A stretch of 64,000 nt of DNA, taken from the NCBI RefSeq assembly GCF_963678635.1, contig NC_087064.1, forward strand, positions 46,981,346-47,045,345, written 5' to 3'. Every line of letters starts with the position of its first letter. Positions within the stretch are counted from its first letter, which is position 1. Below, piece by piece: positions 42,301-53,779 of this stretch. The notes under the pieces were generated by a model, which did no database searches, was not told where the DNA came from, and saw only the letters and a list, made by a program, of their open reading frames with translations. This stretch comes from Symsagittifera roscoffensis (Eukaryota > Xenacoelomorpha > Acoela > Convolutidae). The position numbers and the translations under genes are program-made.

Positions 42301-42599
42301 TTGAAAACTCATTGAACATTCAGGAAAATTATAACAAAACATAGACTCCTCTCAACTCATACCAACCAGTTACATTTTTCCCAGTCTGATCCGCAAACGA
42401 AAGTTAATACTAAAATATGAAACATGCGTGGATTATCTTACATTTAAAACAAACAAAAAATGAATATTGTAACAAATGAAAAAACAACGATATTTCAAAA
42501 CGATAACTGTTTATGTGAATATCTTTAAATTGACAGAAATGTCAATCCACCTTACACTTAAATTAGAAAGGACTACTGAAAAGCAATAATAAAAACCTC

Positions 42600-43110
42600 T
42601 AAAACAAATCCAAATTTACTTGATACCTACTTAACGCTGGTAGATAGCCATAGGAGCTGACACAAGCAAAGAAACTACAAGATAAAAATAGCAAAAGAAA
42701 AAAAACAAATGGCCTCAATGCTCTTTAAATTTCAAGACGAATTTATGATCCACAGTTTTAGATTAAAAAATCGCAGTTTGAGGAAACTGAATCAATCAGT
42801 AAAACTTTGATTCCGCTTAGAAATCTAAAAAGTAAATTCCACTTTCAAAACTTCACGTTTTTTTTTCGCCTTTTCTGCGTTTGTATTAGGAAAGCACAAA
42901 TTATCAAACTTTTAGCAAATGAAGGTGAATAGAACTCAAAAAGGGCAAAAATACCTAAGACCATTCATAAATGCTTTAATATGAATGAATGCGCATCTGT
43001 AATTAGTAGAGCACTTGTAGTTAATTCTTGAAAAAGAAGCGGTCAAAACAATAACCAAGACCTATAAAAAGTCTTCACTAAGTTCTCTTACTAAAGTGTA
43101 AAACCCGACT
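42600..43110 (+). repeat. Dispersed repeat family B, copy 2
   Basis: It follows the same order as 41080-41610 with many substitutions. No coding capacity. Confidence 0.55.
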
Positions 43111-43210
43111 ATATGGTACTTAATATCGCAAATTTAATTGTATTCATTCAGTTATGTCTACAGTGGTTAAAATGAAGCTACAGTGGTATATTAGCATCGG
43201 AAAAAAGTAA

Positions 43211-43400
43211 CAAAGCCGAAAATACTTGAGCAAACACCCGTTGAGCAGAAAAAACATGTTTTCATAAAATACATACAAACCAACAAAGCCAAAAAAAATT
43301 GAGCAAACACCCCTAAAGCTAAAAAAAAATGTTTTCATAAAAGACCTAAAAACTAACAAAGCCCAAACTACTTAAGCGTACACCCGTTGAGCCGAAAAAG
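43211..43400. repeat. 73-bp tandem repeat, about 2.6 copies
   Basis: Unit starts CAAAGCC at 43211, 43284 and 43357 and contains GAGCAAACACCC and ATGTTTTCATAAAA. Confidence 0.85.
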
Positions 43401-44480
43401 AAATTCACTCAGAGGCGAGTTTTTTATATTTGCGTTATATCGCAAAAAATGAAAAATGTAGAAAAAAACTATATGAACCAATACTTTCGTATGTCTCGAT
43501 AACAGATAAATATGGGCACAGCTAAAGCTTGAAGAACATGTTTACTATTTTTGAATTTGTTACACTGATGCCGAATGGAATTTGGATGCTGATGACTTCA
43601 AAATTTGGACTTTGCCTTAAACCATAGTTATTTCTCTACTAACAGAAGTAGTAGAAAAGACTTCAATTTACCATTTGGGCAATTACTAAAAATGAGCATA
43701 AATACAATCAAAAATGTTATAATATTATGAACAAAAAGAACATCGGAATCTCAAAGACCACGTACAGGAAACGTATAAGTGGGTAATTCGTGATTGAGTC
43801 ATCAAGTAATTGTGAGAATTGGAGCCATTGCACTATTTAAGACCAGCCTTATAGAAACTCTCAAAAATTCGGAGAGTAGTTATGTCTACCACACATAATC
43901 GGTAAAAATCAAACTTTACCAAAGACGGAACATGTCTCGGTCCACAGTGCCAAAGGTAATTAAATAACCTTCTATTTTTTTAAACTTTGATCTGGCATTG
44001 AAATTCTATTTGAGGTTGCTTACAAGTTGAAGGCCTAAATCAACGCTGCTATCAAATAAGGAGATTTCGTTATTGCCAAAGAAACAGTGGAGCCTGATGT
44101 TTCATGGCAATTGGTAACACGCCGCATTTTGATACATTCAAACTTAGCTCTTGATCGGCAGACTATAATTTCAGATCATCTAAATCTGCTTGCATTTTGC
44201 TAAAAGAGGGGGAAAGGTACGTGTTTAATTTACTATCATATGCGAAGGAATAATACGACTTCATTGATAAATCTAGCAAGGACGAGATTTCTTTTACAAA
44301 AAAATAAGGAGTTACCGCTTCTGCATGAAAAATTCTATGAACTTGACTTTCCACGATCCATACATTTTTCTGCAAAAATCAGGTAGTGGCTGCTTTAGTG
44401 TAGATTTCCAAAACCGAGTTTTTCGATTGAATACTTAACCTGAGAATTGCGTAGTTTTCGATTAATATGCCAAAAAGTTT
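43401..44480. other. AT-rich sequence without recognised feature
   Basis: Only short chance frames were seen. Confidence 0.4.
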
Positions 44481-44489
44481 CCAAAAACG

Positions 44490-46215
44490 GTCAAAGTTTC
44501 AAAACATTGACTTGATTGAAGGTCATAACTTTTCTCGAAAAAAAAATTGGGCATGGCCAAACACAAGTATATGCTTTCATTATATCTATCTGTTATTTCG
44601 ATTAAACCTATGATATCAGATGTGTCAGGATAGCTAGCGAGAAAAGTCCACGCAACGGTCAACAAATCAAAAACTTGGCAACTTCGAGAATCAACATTCT
44701 TTGTTTGAAAAAGTTCGGACAAAAGCGCATATGCAGAGATGTTAACGCAACGTAAAATTTCAACTTGAACCCCAAAACCCAGATTTGGGAAGGTAGTTCT
44801 CGAGAAAAACCAAAAAACTTTTTAAAAAACGGTCGAAAAACAACTTCGAAATTCAAAATGGTCGAAATTCAAAAACTTCAAAAAAACTGTCAAGTTTTCC
44901 TAGGGCGATAACTTTTAGTGTAAAAAACTGGGCATAACCGCTGATGCAGAGAATCTTTTCATATCCGTTCTTTTCATGGAAACCAAAATCTCACAATTTT
45001 GATGTGTGGGTTTTGAGAAAACGAAAGAAAAACATTGGTCAAAAATGTCCACACACTTTTTCGAAGGCACACTGGTGAAAACACGGTTTTTTCAATGATA
45101 CCCTTTTTTCTGAAAAACCGTAGAATAGTTTCTGATAGACACCAAAAATTTTGCAAAAAATGAAAAAATGTTCCAAAGCGTCTCAAAAAAAACCTCAATC
45201 CATAACATTTTCATAATAACTGTTTTCATCAAATAAGAATTCTAGGCAAACATGCCAAGCAAGACTTTTGATCTTAAAATTTGCTACGGAACAAAAATCA
45301 CGCATAATGAATTTTTTCGCTTATCAAACCGACATGAGGCTGACATAATATGCCAAAATCTTTGAAATTAGAAAGAAACAATGAACTTATACCAAAAGGA
45401 AGTTTAATGGGTACGTCGAACTGAACGGGTATTTAAAATGCAGACATGCTCGAAATACGCTTGTTTGCAAACGAAAGTTTTTTCTTAATAAAAATGATTC
45501 GTTGATTCTGCTAGACACGTTGTTTAGACGGAAGAAAATTATGTTTTGCGAATTTCTTCCGTGTCTTCGCCTAAAAAATATTTGAGACACAACCCAGCGC
45601 AAATTACATCAACGGACTTATGTTCACGTTGCAGTGAAAATTCACCTATCTGTCAGTCAGGAAGCAAATTTTCTAACAAAGAGGCTAGCTACCCACAATC
45701 TCAGATTTGGGAAGTTAGTTTTCGAGAAACGTCACAGATTGAAAACAACAATAAAAAAACTAAAAATTAATTAATCCGAGGGCCATAACTTTTTGCACCA
45801 AAAATGGTATTGCCGATGATACAGGAGAGTTTTTAAAATCTGCTCCATGTCAAAATCTCAGATTTGGGAGGCTACTTTTTGAGAAACGAAAAAAAAACTT
45901 GGTCAAATATTCCCCGATAATCTTTTTAGAAGGCTGTAGACAGAGGGGCCACACAAAAATAGACTAGAAATATGCGGCTCACCTCACAGGGGAATAGACG
46001 GTCTTTCTATTGATACCCCTTTTTGAAAAATCGTTGGAATAGTTTTTGAGAAAACCTAAACTTTTTGAAAAAAAAAAGAAAACTCCCAAGCGTCTCAAAA
46101 AATATAAACCCAATACCATACACTTTCATAATTCCTGTTTTATCAACAAGGAATTCTAAGCAGACATGCCAAGCAAGACATTTGAAATTTAAATTAGTAA
46201 CGTAACAGAACATAA
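44490..46215. repeat. Diverged direct repeats
   Basis: At least three units begin with (A/G)GGxCATAACTTTT near 44518, 44900 and 45780. The best pair is 44960-45300 with 45830-46212, sharing GATACCC(T)TTTTT, AAGCGTCTCAAAAAA and CATGCCAAGCAAGAC. Identity is moderate. Confidence 0.7.
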
Positions 46216-46259
46216 AATCGGATACAAGGCCGACGCTTTGAGCAGCCACTGGTTGAGAC

Positions 46260-46571
46260 CAGAGGTGTGAACGCTAATGAAATTTGCGCTAATCGCTAAT
46301 GCCGCTATTTCATGTGCCGCTATGCGCTATTTTACCTACTGCTAATTGCCGCTAAAAAAATTAAAAGAGATTAGGAACCATTCCAGCCCAGTAGTGTTCA
46401 CTGATACGAGCAGTCTTGTTAGTAATTAAACTAGAATTGAGTTCAGCTCATCCAATAATAGCGGCCGCTTTTACAGCGCTATCGAACAATCCGCCGCTAA
46501 CTAATTCGCTATTGGCCAATCGAAACACTCCCGCTAATAGCGCCGCTATCGCTACCGCTTTCACACCTCTG
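46260..46571. mobile_element. hAT-type MITE, 312 bp, with CGCTAA/T subrepeats
   Basis: Ends CAGAGGTGTGAA and TTTCACACCTCTG are inverted repeats, flanked by a perfect 8-bp duplication GTTGAGAC at 46252-46259 and 46572-46579. Both subterminal zones are packed with CGCTAA, CGCTAT and their shifts, probably transposase-binding repeats. Confidence 0.9.
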
Positions 46572-46689
46572 GTTGAGACTAAAGAAAATTTGGTTTTATA
46601 ATAAAACTTATAAAGTTTCGAAGGTCCCTGACTACAATGAACAGCACTTACAACTACCATGATACATGCTGATGCACAAAAAAACCCCG

Positions 46690-46880
46690 TGATGTGGGAA
46701 CTATGTCGACAAAACTCGAGCAGATAAACGAAAGTACGACAAATCAATTTTTACCGGAAAAGTTTTTTCAACTGAATACATACTGAAAAAAACAAGGCCC
46801 CGCCAGGATTCCAGCCACGGTCTTTGAGGTGCAATGGCAATTGCGTTAACTCTAGGCCAAATGCGAAGGAAGCTGGATGT
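46690..46880 (-). repeat. tRNA-derived SINE-like fragment
   Basis: The minus strand has TGGCCTAGAGTTAACGC (A-box-like) and GGCTGGAATCC (B-box-like) in tRNA spacing. The adjoining TCAATTTTTACCGGAAAAG resembles the flank of the tRNA-like segment at 18250. Confidence 0.45.
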
Positions 46881-47690
46881 TTCTATGTTTCTTTATCTAT
46901 TTGAAATGGATCAAAATCCGTCACTAAAAACTTTCAGGAATAAACAAAAATTCTGTAAAAACAAGAAAATATCCCCCATTATTCTAATCTTTCCTTTCTA
47001 ACATCTCTGACCTCATATTGACCATGAAACCTTTTTAAAATACAAACAGCGAAGATAAAAAGCATTAGCAAAAATCGATCAGCCACTAATGAAGAACATC
47101 AACTTTCTGTCTTCCACTGATGCTTATTAAACAAAACAGATCACGATTTAATTTTTAAATGATTCCCACTAGCCCCTCTTTATCGGTCCATGATTTATAC
47201 ATTTATTAATGTTCAGTTTTAATATGGTATATCTATGTGTTACTGCTAGTTTTCATCATATTTTACAAACCTTCTTTAACGTGCGGAAAAATTAGTTGGA
47301 AGACAGTCGTATAGTTATCGTTCAGACAGTTACAACAACTCTGATAACATGCGTTTGTCTTCAAACTCGTATATTCCATGGCCATAATTCAATCGATAAC
47401 TCACGTATCAGAGGTCAGCATAAACTTTGGAAGACAGTTGAAGCGCTTTTGTGACAACTATTTACAGAAAAGCGTTCAGTTGTCTTCTTAATTTTGCCGA
47501 TCGCGAAGCACCAGATGTTTTCCATTTAAGAAATTCAGTAGAATCAAATGTAAACATGGTATTTGATGATTGTACTCAGAACAGGGTTGCCCTTCAAACG
47601 AGCCTTGTTTTTGAGACCAGTTTGACCCTTTTACGTCTCGTAAAATTGAGCAGAAGCCTAATTGAGCAGAAGCCTAATTGTTGTGATAAA
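46881..47690. other. AT-rich sequence without recognised feature
   Basis: No gene or repeat was supported. Confidence 0.4.
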
Positions 47691-47699
47691 TTTATTACA

Positions 47700-49800
47700 T
47701 AGCTTGTGTGTTTTCACATCATATGCGCGCTGGGCTTTCCTCTTCTGATTATCTTACCAAATCTCGCCGCCCCAGCCATAGGCGAGTGAAGCTTCCCTCG
47801 CGTATCTAGACGCAAGAAGGAGTGAGCAGGTGTAACTACCCTTCAACAACACCACAGGCTGTACCGTTCCCACCAATCACTTTTTCGTTAGTTTTCTTTT
47901 TAACTCTCAAGATTTAACTCTTTGATTCATTGCCCAACCATCCCCCCATCTTTCCGCTTAAGAGCTTCTCCATTGCCTTCGCTGTCTGTGTTTCAGGTGG
48001 ATGCCCCAATTCAAGGCAAGGCGCATCCCTGATTTTTCACAGAAGCTTGTAATTGGCACATCAAGGACTAATTATATCAAACCAGCTCTATCTATATATC
48101 AAAGCTCTATCTATACTCAGCTCTATATATCAAACTCTACATTCAAAACGATGTGCTGTTTAACCTAATTAATAAATTTGTTCATCCGCACACACTCATT
48201 GTTTCGCCCAATCTTAATTTAAACCTAACCCCTCAAATGTTCTCGTTCTTTGATAATGAATTCTTTACAAATTTTCTTGCTGATTTTCTGATTTCTAAAT
48301 TCTCTTGATAATCTGACAATACCGATCCTCCTCATAATCTCCGATCAAACACATTGTATCATACGTAACAACCACCTACGCGGCGGAGTTTGGTGCACAA
48401 TATGCGCAGCCTACATGCATGTAAAATGCAGCGGCCTCAAAATAGGCAGCGACTACGGTGACCATTTCAGCTGCAATCACTGTACCTCCCTGATTACAGA
48501 CAACACTACAACTAACATCCAAGTCCCTCCAACTCAACCTCGACAAGCTCCTTCGACCAACGATCAAAATCCTGCAATTGCAAACAGCAACGATATTGTA
48601 ACAGGCACACCCGACCCCTGGTCAAATGCCACACTTGAACTAAAAGATAAAATAAGAACAATCTACAGCCAAGTAGTGCGCTGAAAACCAGTCTTCATGA
48701 TCCTCGCAAAAAAACAGAGGCGGGTTTAAATTTATAGAAACTCTAAACAGAACCCTCAACTCGTTGATTGAAACACAAGAAAACAAATACGCAATGTACG
48801 CAACAATGATATTCCCTCACATCATACTATGCAAAAGCAAATCGGAGAGTGATGGGTCGAACTACAAAACTATAGCAAGAAGGCTTAAGCAATGGCAGAA
48901 GGGCGAACTGGAAAATTTTTTTAACGAGTGAAAAGCGCTGCAAATGCGCTTGGTAGAGAGTAAGAAAAAGAAAGAAACTGAAGCACAAAAAATTTTAAAA
49001 AATTGATGAACATCGGAAAAATATCGAGTGCTATTGCTAAATTAACTGATACTTCCAAGAGAGTTCTCTCACTGAGGAAATCGTCAAAGGTCAAACTGTT
49101 GAACAAATCCTCATTGAGAAACATCCTCCCGCGGAGCCAATAAACAACAACAAATAAACATCATGCTCCGAAGATACAATCCCCTTCCACTCATCCACAT
49201 TCGACCAAATAAACGCCCAGAAAATTAGGAAGGTTGCAATGACCATGACAACACATGGTACTCATGGACCCTCAGGCCTGGATGCAAATGAGTGGAGACG
49301 TATACTTACGCACTTTGGTAAACAGTCAGTTAAAATAAGACACTAGCCAAAATCGCATAGAAAATATCGACAAAAATACTAAGTCCTGAGCTTCTTGAAT
49401 CATATAAAGCCTGTCGACTACTTCCACTTTATAAAAACCCAGGAGTTAGGCCAATTGGCATAGGCGAAGTCATCCGCAGATAATAGGTAGAACGATCACA
49501 AAGTGCTTAAAAAGCGTACTCGGATCGAAGTACCAACTATACCTTGGCCAAAAATGTGGCATCGAATATGCAATTCATAGGCTTAGGAAGCAATACGAGA
49601 AAACAGATTCCGCTGCAATATTACTGATAGACGCGATAAATGCATTTAACTTACTCAACCGGAACCTGGCTTTGAAAAACATAGCAAACATATGACCTTC
49701 TATACTACCCGCTATACAGAACTCATACACTAACCCATCCAAACCCTCCGTAAACAAAAAAAGTTATCCTTTCTAGAGAAAGAACCACATAGGAAGACCC
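47700..49800 (+). pseudogene. Decayed retroelement with PHD-like finger and reverse transcriptase
   Basis: A pyrimidine-rich leader (47700-48200) precedes a PHD-like zinc finger at 48380-48500 (WCTIC, YMHVKCSGL, FSCNHC). A helical segment in shifting frames follows (48720-49010). The RT N-terminal part has GPSGLDANEWRR near 49260, LLPLYKNPGVRPIGIGEVIRR near 49420 and LLIDAINAFN near 49620 (motif A). Stops and shifts are frequent and the catalytic palm motif C is not reached. RTs with this NPGVRPIGIGE signature are common in marine invertebrate genomes; I do not name the clade. Confidence 0.7.
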
Positions 49801-49809
49801 ACCAATCTT

Positions 49810-51055
49810 TCATGAAAGGGCCCCTTTCATTATTTACCCTTTTTTAGTTCTAAACTGTATTACGTCAATTTCTAGGTTATGCTTGCTTCGTTTGCAAGAA
49901 AAATGACATGGATGAATCAAATTCATTAGGATTAGAAAAAATACGAAGAAAAAAAGAAACGCGACTAAAAACATTGTGGGGTAAGGCATCCAACAAAAGC
50001 AAGACAATTTGGTTTCTTTTGAAAACCTTAGAGCGGTAGCGGTTTTAGGGGGGCGATGAAAGCCTACCCAAGCCCCTTTAAGGGATTGGAACCCCTGACT
50101 ACCCACACCGTCCCCTTTTGGTAGTACCCCTAAGACATCTTTTTTGACTGAAAGACACTTTCTGTCAAAACTTTCTGAAGCTGCCTTCGGCGCCTATACA
50201 AGGCATTTTGAGATGGGAGCGCGCGACTAAAAAACGCGATTTCTTTCTCTAAGCCTTCCAAAAAAAATGCACACGACTTTTTGGCCTGTTTTTTTTTAAA
50301 GAAAAAGTCGCCCCCGGCGCAAATATTTTGGTGTCTGTATAGGGATTTCAGAGAACTCAGCAAATCTATCTGGTCAACATAAAATGAAATTAGACAAAAT
50401 TTTCCAAATACTTTCAAAAATCCCCCATCTTCCTTTGAAAAAATCTAAGATCTGCCCCTTTCTTGAAATCTTTTCAATCGGCAAGTGAAAGCAACAACTT
50501 TTGACCATAACAAAACCAGCTTGACCGAGTTGGTTAAACGAAAACAACAACTCCTCGGCCACTAATAACCTTGCTCCGGATGAGCGAAAGTTGGGACTTT
50601 CGAACCTATCTCGACCAGGAAAAATATTTGAACTGCGGCAATGTTGTAATATTAGATCATTTTTTCTTGTGCGGTATCATAAGCAGCTGAAAAAAAGTAA
50701 GGTGTCGAATCAGAACGTTTTAAAAGTTGATTTTTTGGACTAAACGCAGTGATTGGAGTTTCATGTCAGCGTATTGTACAAAAAAATTCAAATGCCGTGT
50801 AGAAAAGTCTGAGGAAAAAGTAAAAAAAAATAGCGACCTCAATCAAATAAAATCGAGCTAGCATGTAACGCACCTCCGGTGCTTCGAGTTTATGACAACT
50901 CGGCATATAAAAAACGGCATATATTGGAAGTAATATTTGCATCCTTTAAGTCTACTCTTGCATCCTTTTGTAGTCAAGTTTTTTTAATTCAAATTTTGAA
51001 AAACCATATAATTTTGCGATTTTTTTTTTCATATCAAGTTCGTTGAAAATTTTTA
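49810..51055. other. AT-rich sequence, no supported gene
   Basis: It holds low-complexity A runs and short minus-strand chance frames. A lone B-box-like GGTTCCAATCC on the minus strand near 50090 has no convincing A box. Confidence 0.4.
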
Positions 51056-51059
51056 AAAT

Positions 51060-51870
51060 GACAGAAAAACGTCACATCTCGGAAACTAAAAGCTATTGAG
51101 CAGTCGCATTTGGAAGCAAAATTTGGAAGTTCTGAGAGTACTCACTGTAGTCAACTACAGGGTCGGAAAAATGAAGTTGCCTAATTTGTTTTTTGAAAAA
51201 CCAAGAGAAGTGCCACTTCTCGAAAAAAATCAAAAAGTTGAGCGCTCATATTTGGAGGCAAGATTCGCAACCCCTGAGAGTACTCTGACAGCCCCCAACT
51301 TCAGGGTTAGGAATTCCACAAATTTTGAAAAAATAAATAAATTTAGGTTTCCTGAAAAATCAATAAAACGTCATATCTGGAAAACTACGAGGATTTAAGC
51401 AGTCACATTTGAAGGAAAAACTCGCAAACCCTGATAAAGCCTCAATATAGAGATGGGAACATTAGAAAATTTTTCAATCTAAGTTCTCAGAACAATTAAA
51501 AAAAAAACACTTCAAACGTGACATCTCGGAAACTAAAAGCATTAGAGCAAGCGCATTGGGACGCAAAAACTTCAACATGAAACTCCTGCTCACAGTACCC
51601 AACTACAAGGTTGAGAATTTCAAATCTTATGATTTTTTAAAATCCAAGTTTTCTGAAAAACTAAAAAGAAATCATAAAACACGTCATATCTCGAAAACTA
51701 AAAGCATTCGAGCGGTCATATTCAGAGGCAAGATTGGCTAGCATTGAGAGTAACCTTACAGTTTCCAACGAAAACTACAGCAATTTGAAAATTGAGATTT
51801 GGAGGCCAGAATCGCAACATCTGGGGAATCCCTTACAGCATCCCAATATAGGGTTGCTATTTTCAAACTT
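51060..51870. repeat. ~150-bp-period diverged tandem array
   Basis: The phrase CGTCA(T/C)ATCTCGGAAACTAAAAGC recurs at about 51069, 51210 (degraded), 51370, 51517 and 51680. Each time it is followed by a TTTGGAGGCAAGAT-type phrase and CTGAGAGTACTC. The spacing of 141-163 bp suggests an old satellite array. Confidence 0.8.
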
Positions 51871-52271
51871 GGTGAAATAAACACTGAATTGAAAAAATCT
51901 TAACCATTGCAATACACCATATAGCTTAAACGTGGAAAATTTATTTTGTTAAACATGCAAAAATAATATGTTGAAAAAACTCAAACATGGCGAGATAATG
52001 AATCCCGCATTTAAATATATAATAAATAGATAGATTTGTTCTCCAGTATAAAAAAAAACAAAAAAAAACACTTTAATTGCACATCGAAATTAATTTCAAT
52101 ACACAAGTGTATGTCAAATGTTTTCAGTTTTTTTTCTATCAGTTCATAAAAATATTATAACATCATTAGATATACATAGTTACAATAACAATAAACAAAA
52201 CAAAATCTTTTACAATTATCGATGGTTACTTTTCACCTGAGAGCTTCAAGGTGGTTTAAATATAAATGTTA

Positions 52272-52560
52272 TTATATAAACTTGAAGCTTTTCCATGAAA
52301 CTTTACCATGAGTTGCCACAGAGGGGTCTTCTTTAAATAATAATAAATAATAATTCTTGAATTTTATCTTTGCTTTTCTGTATGTTACTATGTCTTTAAG
52401 GTTGACTTTATCATCTGTTAGTTTGTTCCAGATTATGACGGACTTTTTAATAATCTGGAATGAAGAAAACATTAATGAATCTTTTATTTGTATTTTCGAA
52501 ATTTTGAACTTATATTTTATTTTAATGAATCAGAAAAAATTCAAGCTCAATGAACAATCT
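52272..52560 (-). pseudogene. Possible LINE reverse transcriptase C-terminal tail
   Basis: The minus-strand frame holds KSVIIWNKLTDDKVNLKD...KFKNYYL, which has the pattern of the tail found at the end of many non-LTR RT proteins (SxxxWNxLPxxV...FKxxL). No upstream RT was found. Confidence 0.35.
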
Positions 52561-53580
52561 ATCATCAACAGCATCGTTTATTCAATCAGGAAAAAGTGCT
52601 GATTTACATTCACGTAAGAGAAAACGAAACAACAAATTTAAATACTTTGCCACCCCTATATCCTCTTCAGAACTAACAGTGCAGTCTAGCACAAATTCGC
52701 TCTTCTTACACCACTCCTATGGACTAAAACCAAAACGATTTGACCCATCCACTCCACACAACTTTCTCCGCTATGAGACACAAGCAACAAGTCTTAGAGT
52801 AAGAAAATCAAATTCATCCAGACTCTTAAGGCGCATTGGAGAAACTCACTCAATTATATACACAACTCGGCTTCTCAATCTTCAGCTCGTTGACTGCTTT
52901 GGTCTGTCAATTGACAATGCTACTGAGAACGTAAGAGAAAAACAAAGAGAGTAAGATGAAATGGAAACAATTTCCGAAATGCAACGACAACACCGAGTAC
53001 GGTAAAAATAAAAAAGATGAACTGATGAAAATTTGTCATTTATTTAGACTCCTCCAGAAGCAAAGAATCGGAGAGCAATTTAATAGTTTACTCCACTCAC
53101 GAATCAGCTGGTAGTTGCACGGATTATAGAAACATAGCAACAAATGCAATATACGTGAAAAACACAAAAAAAAACTTGCCAATGTTCACATCTCTAACCA
53201 GGGCTTAGGCTTAGGTAGTCGTAAGTTTTCATAGTACGCTGAAAAATCAACACGATGTCACAATTGTGAGCTTACTCCATAATAAAAAAGCAAATTAATC
53301 AAAAACAAATTTAAAGATGAAAATTAACTCAAAACTCTTTTCATATTTCAAAAAAAATCAAGCAAGGCGAACTTAATGTGAGAGGACCTCATGAAACATA
53401 ACACACTCAGTTTGATTCAAACGAAGCATTATTATAAGAATTTGAACTACGTGCTTCGACTCTTAATTCACAGAGCTCTTCCGGAAAACAGTCGGACAAA
53501 AATAGAACTCAACCAACAGACAAATGGCGGATATTTTTTGGAAACGAATTTTAACAGTTTGAAAAAAAAACAGTTTCTAC
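52561..53580. other. AT-rich sequence, one unrecognised 134-codon frame
   Basis: A frame at 52550-52954 on the + strand is Ser/Arg/Lys-rich with no recognisable domain; it is probably chance. Nothing else was supported. Confidence 0.35.
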
Positions 53581-53626
53581 TCTAGCACAGAGCTGCTTAC
53601 ATAATTGTAAGCAGCTCTGTGCTAGA
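53581..53626. repeat. Perfect 20-bp inverted repeat with 6-nt loop
   Basis: TCTAGCACAGAGCTGCTTAC is followed by ATAATT and its exact complement. It stands about 200 bp before the coding remains of an RT element. It could be a miRNA-like hairpin, an element terminus or an assembly or replication artefact. Confidence 0.85.
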
Positions 53627-53779
53627 CAACTATGTTAATACAGCCATCTCAAATGTCCGAGTACTCAAGAAGAGTACCAAAAGACTCGCGTGTTTCCTTG
53701 GCGGAAAGTCTGTCGGACAAAATAAATGACATCAACTAAAATGTAGATGTTACAAAATGGCTAAATTTTTTCAACGTCG

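Noticed and set aside
49834-50106. 90-codon minus-strand frame with a hydrophobic run
   Set aside because: The Phe-rich run comes from A-rich low-complexity DNA; no signal or family pattern.
50070-50140. B-box-like GGTTCCAATCC on the minus strand
   Set aside because: No A box or tRNA fold could be drawn nearby.
52550-52954. 134-codon + strand frame
   Set aside because: No domain, no splice or homology support, and biased composition.
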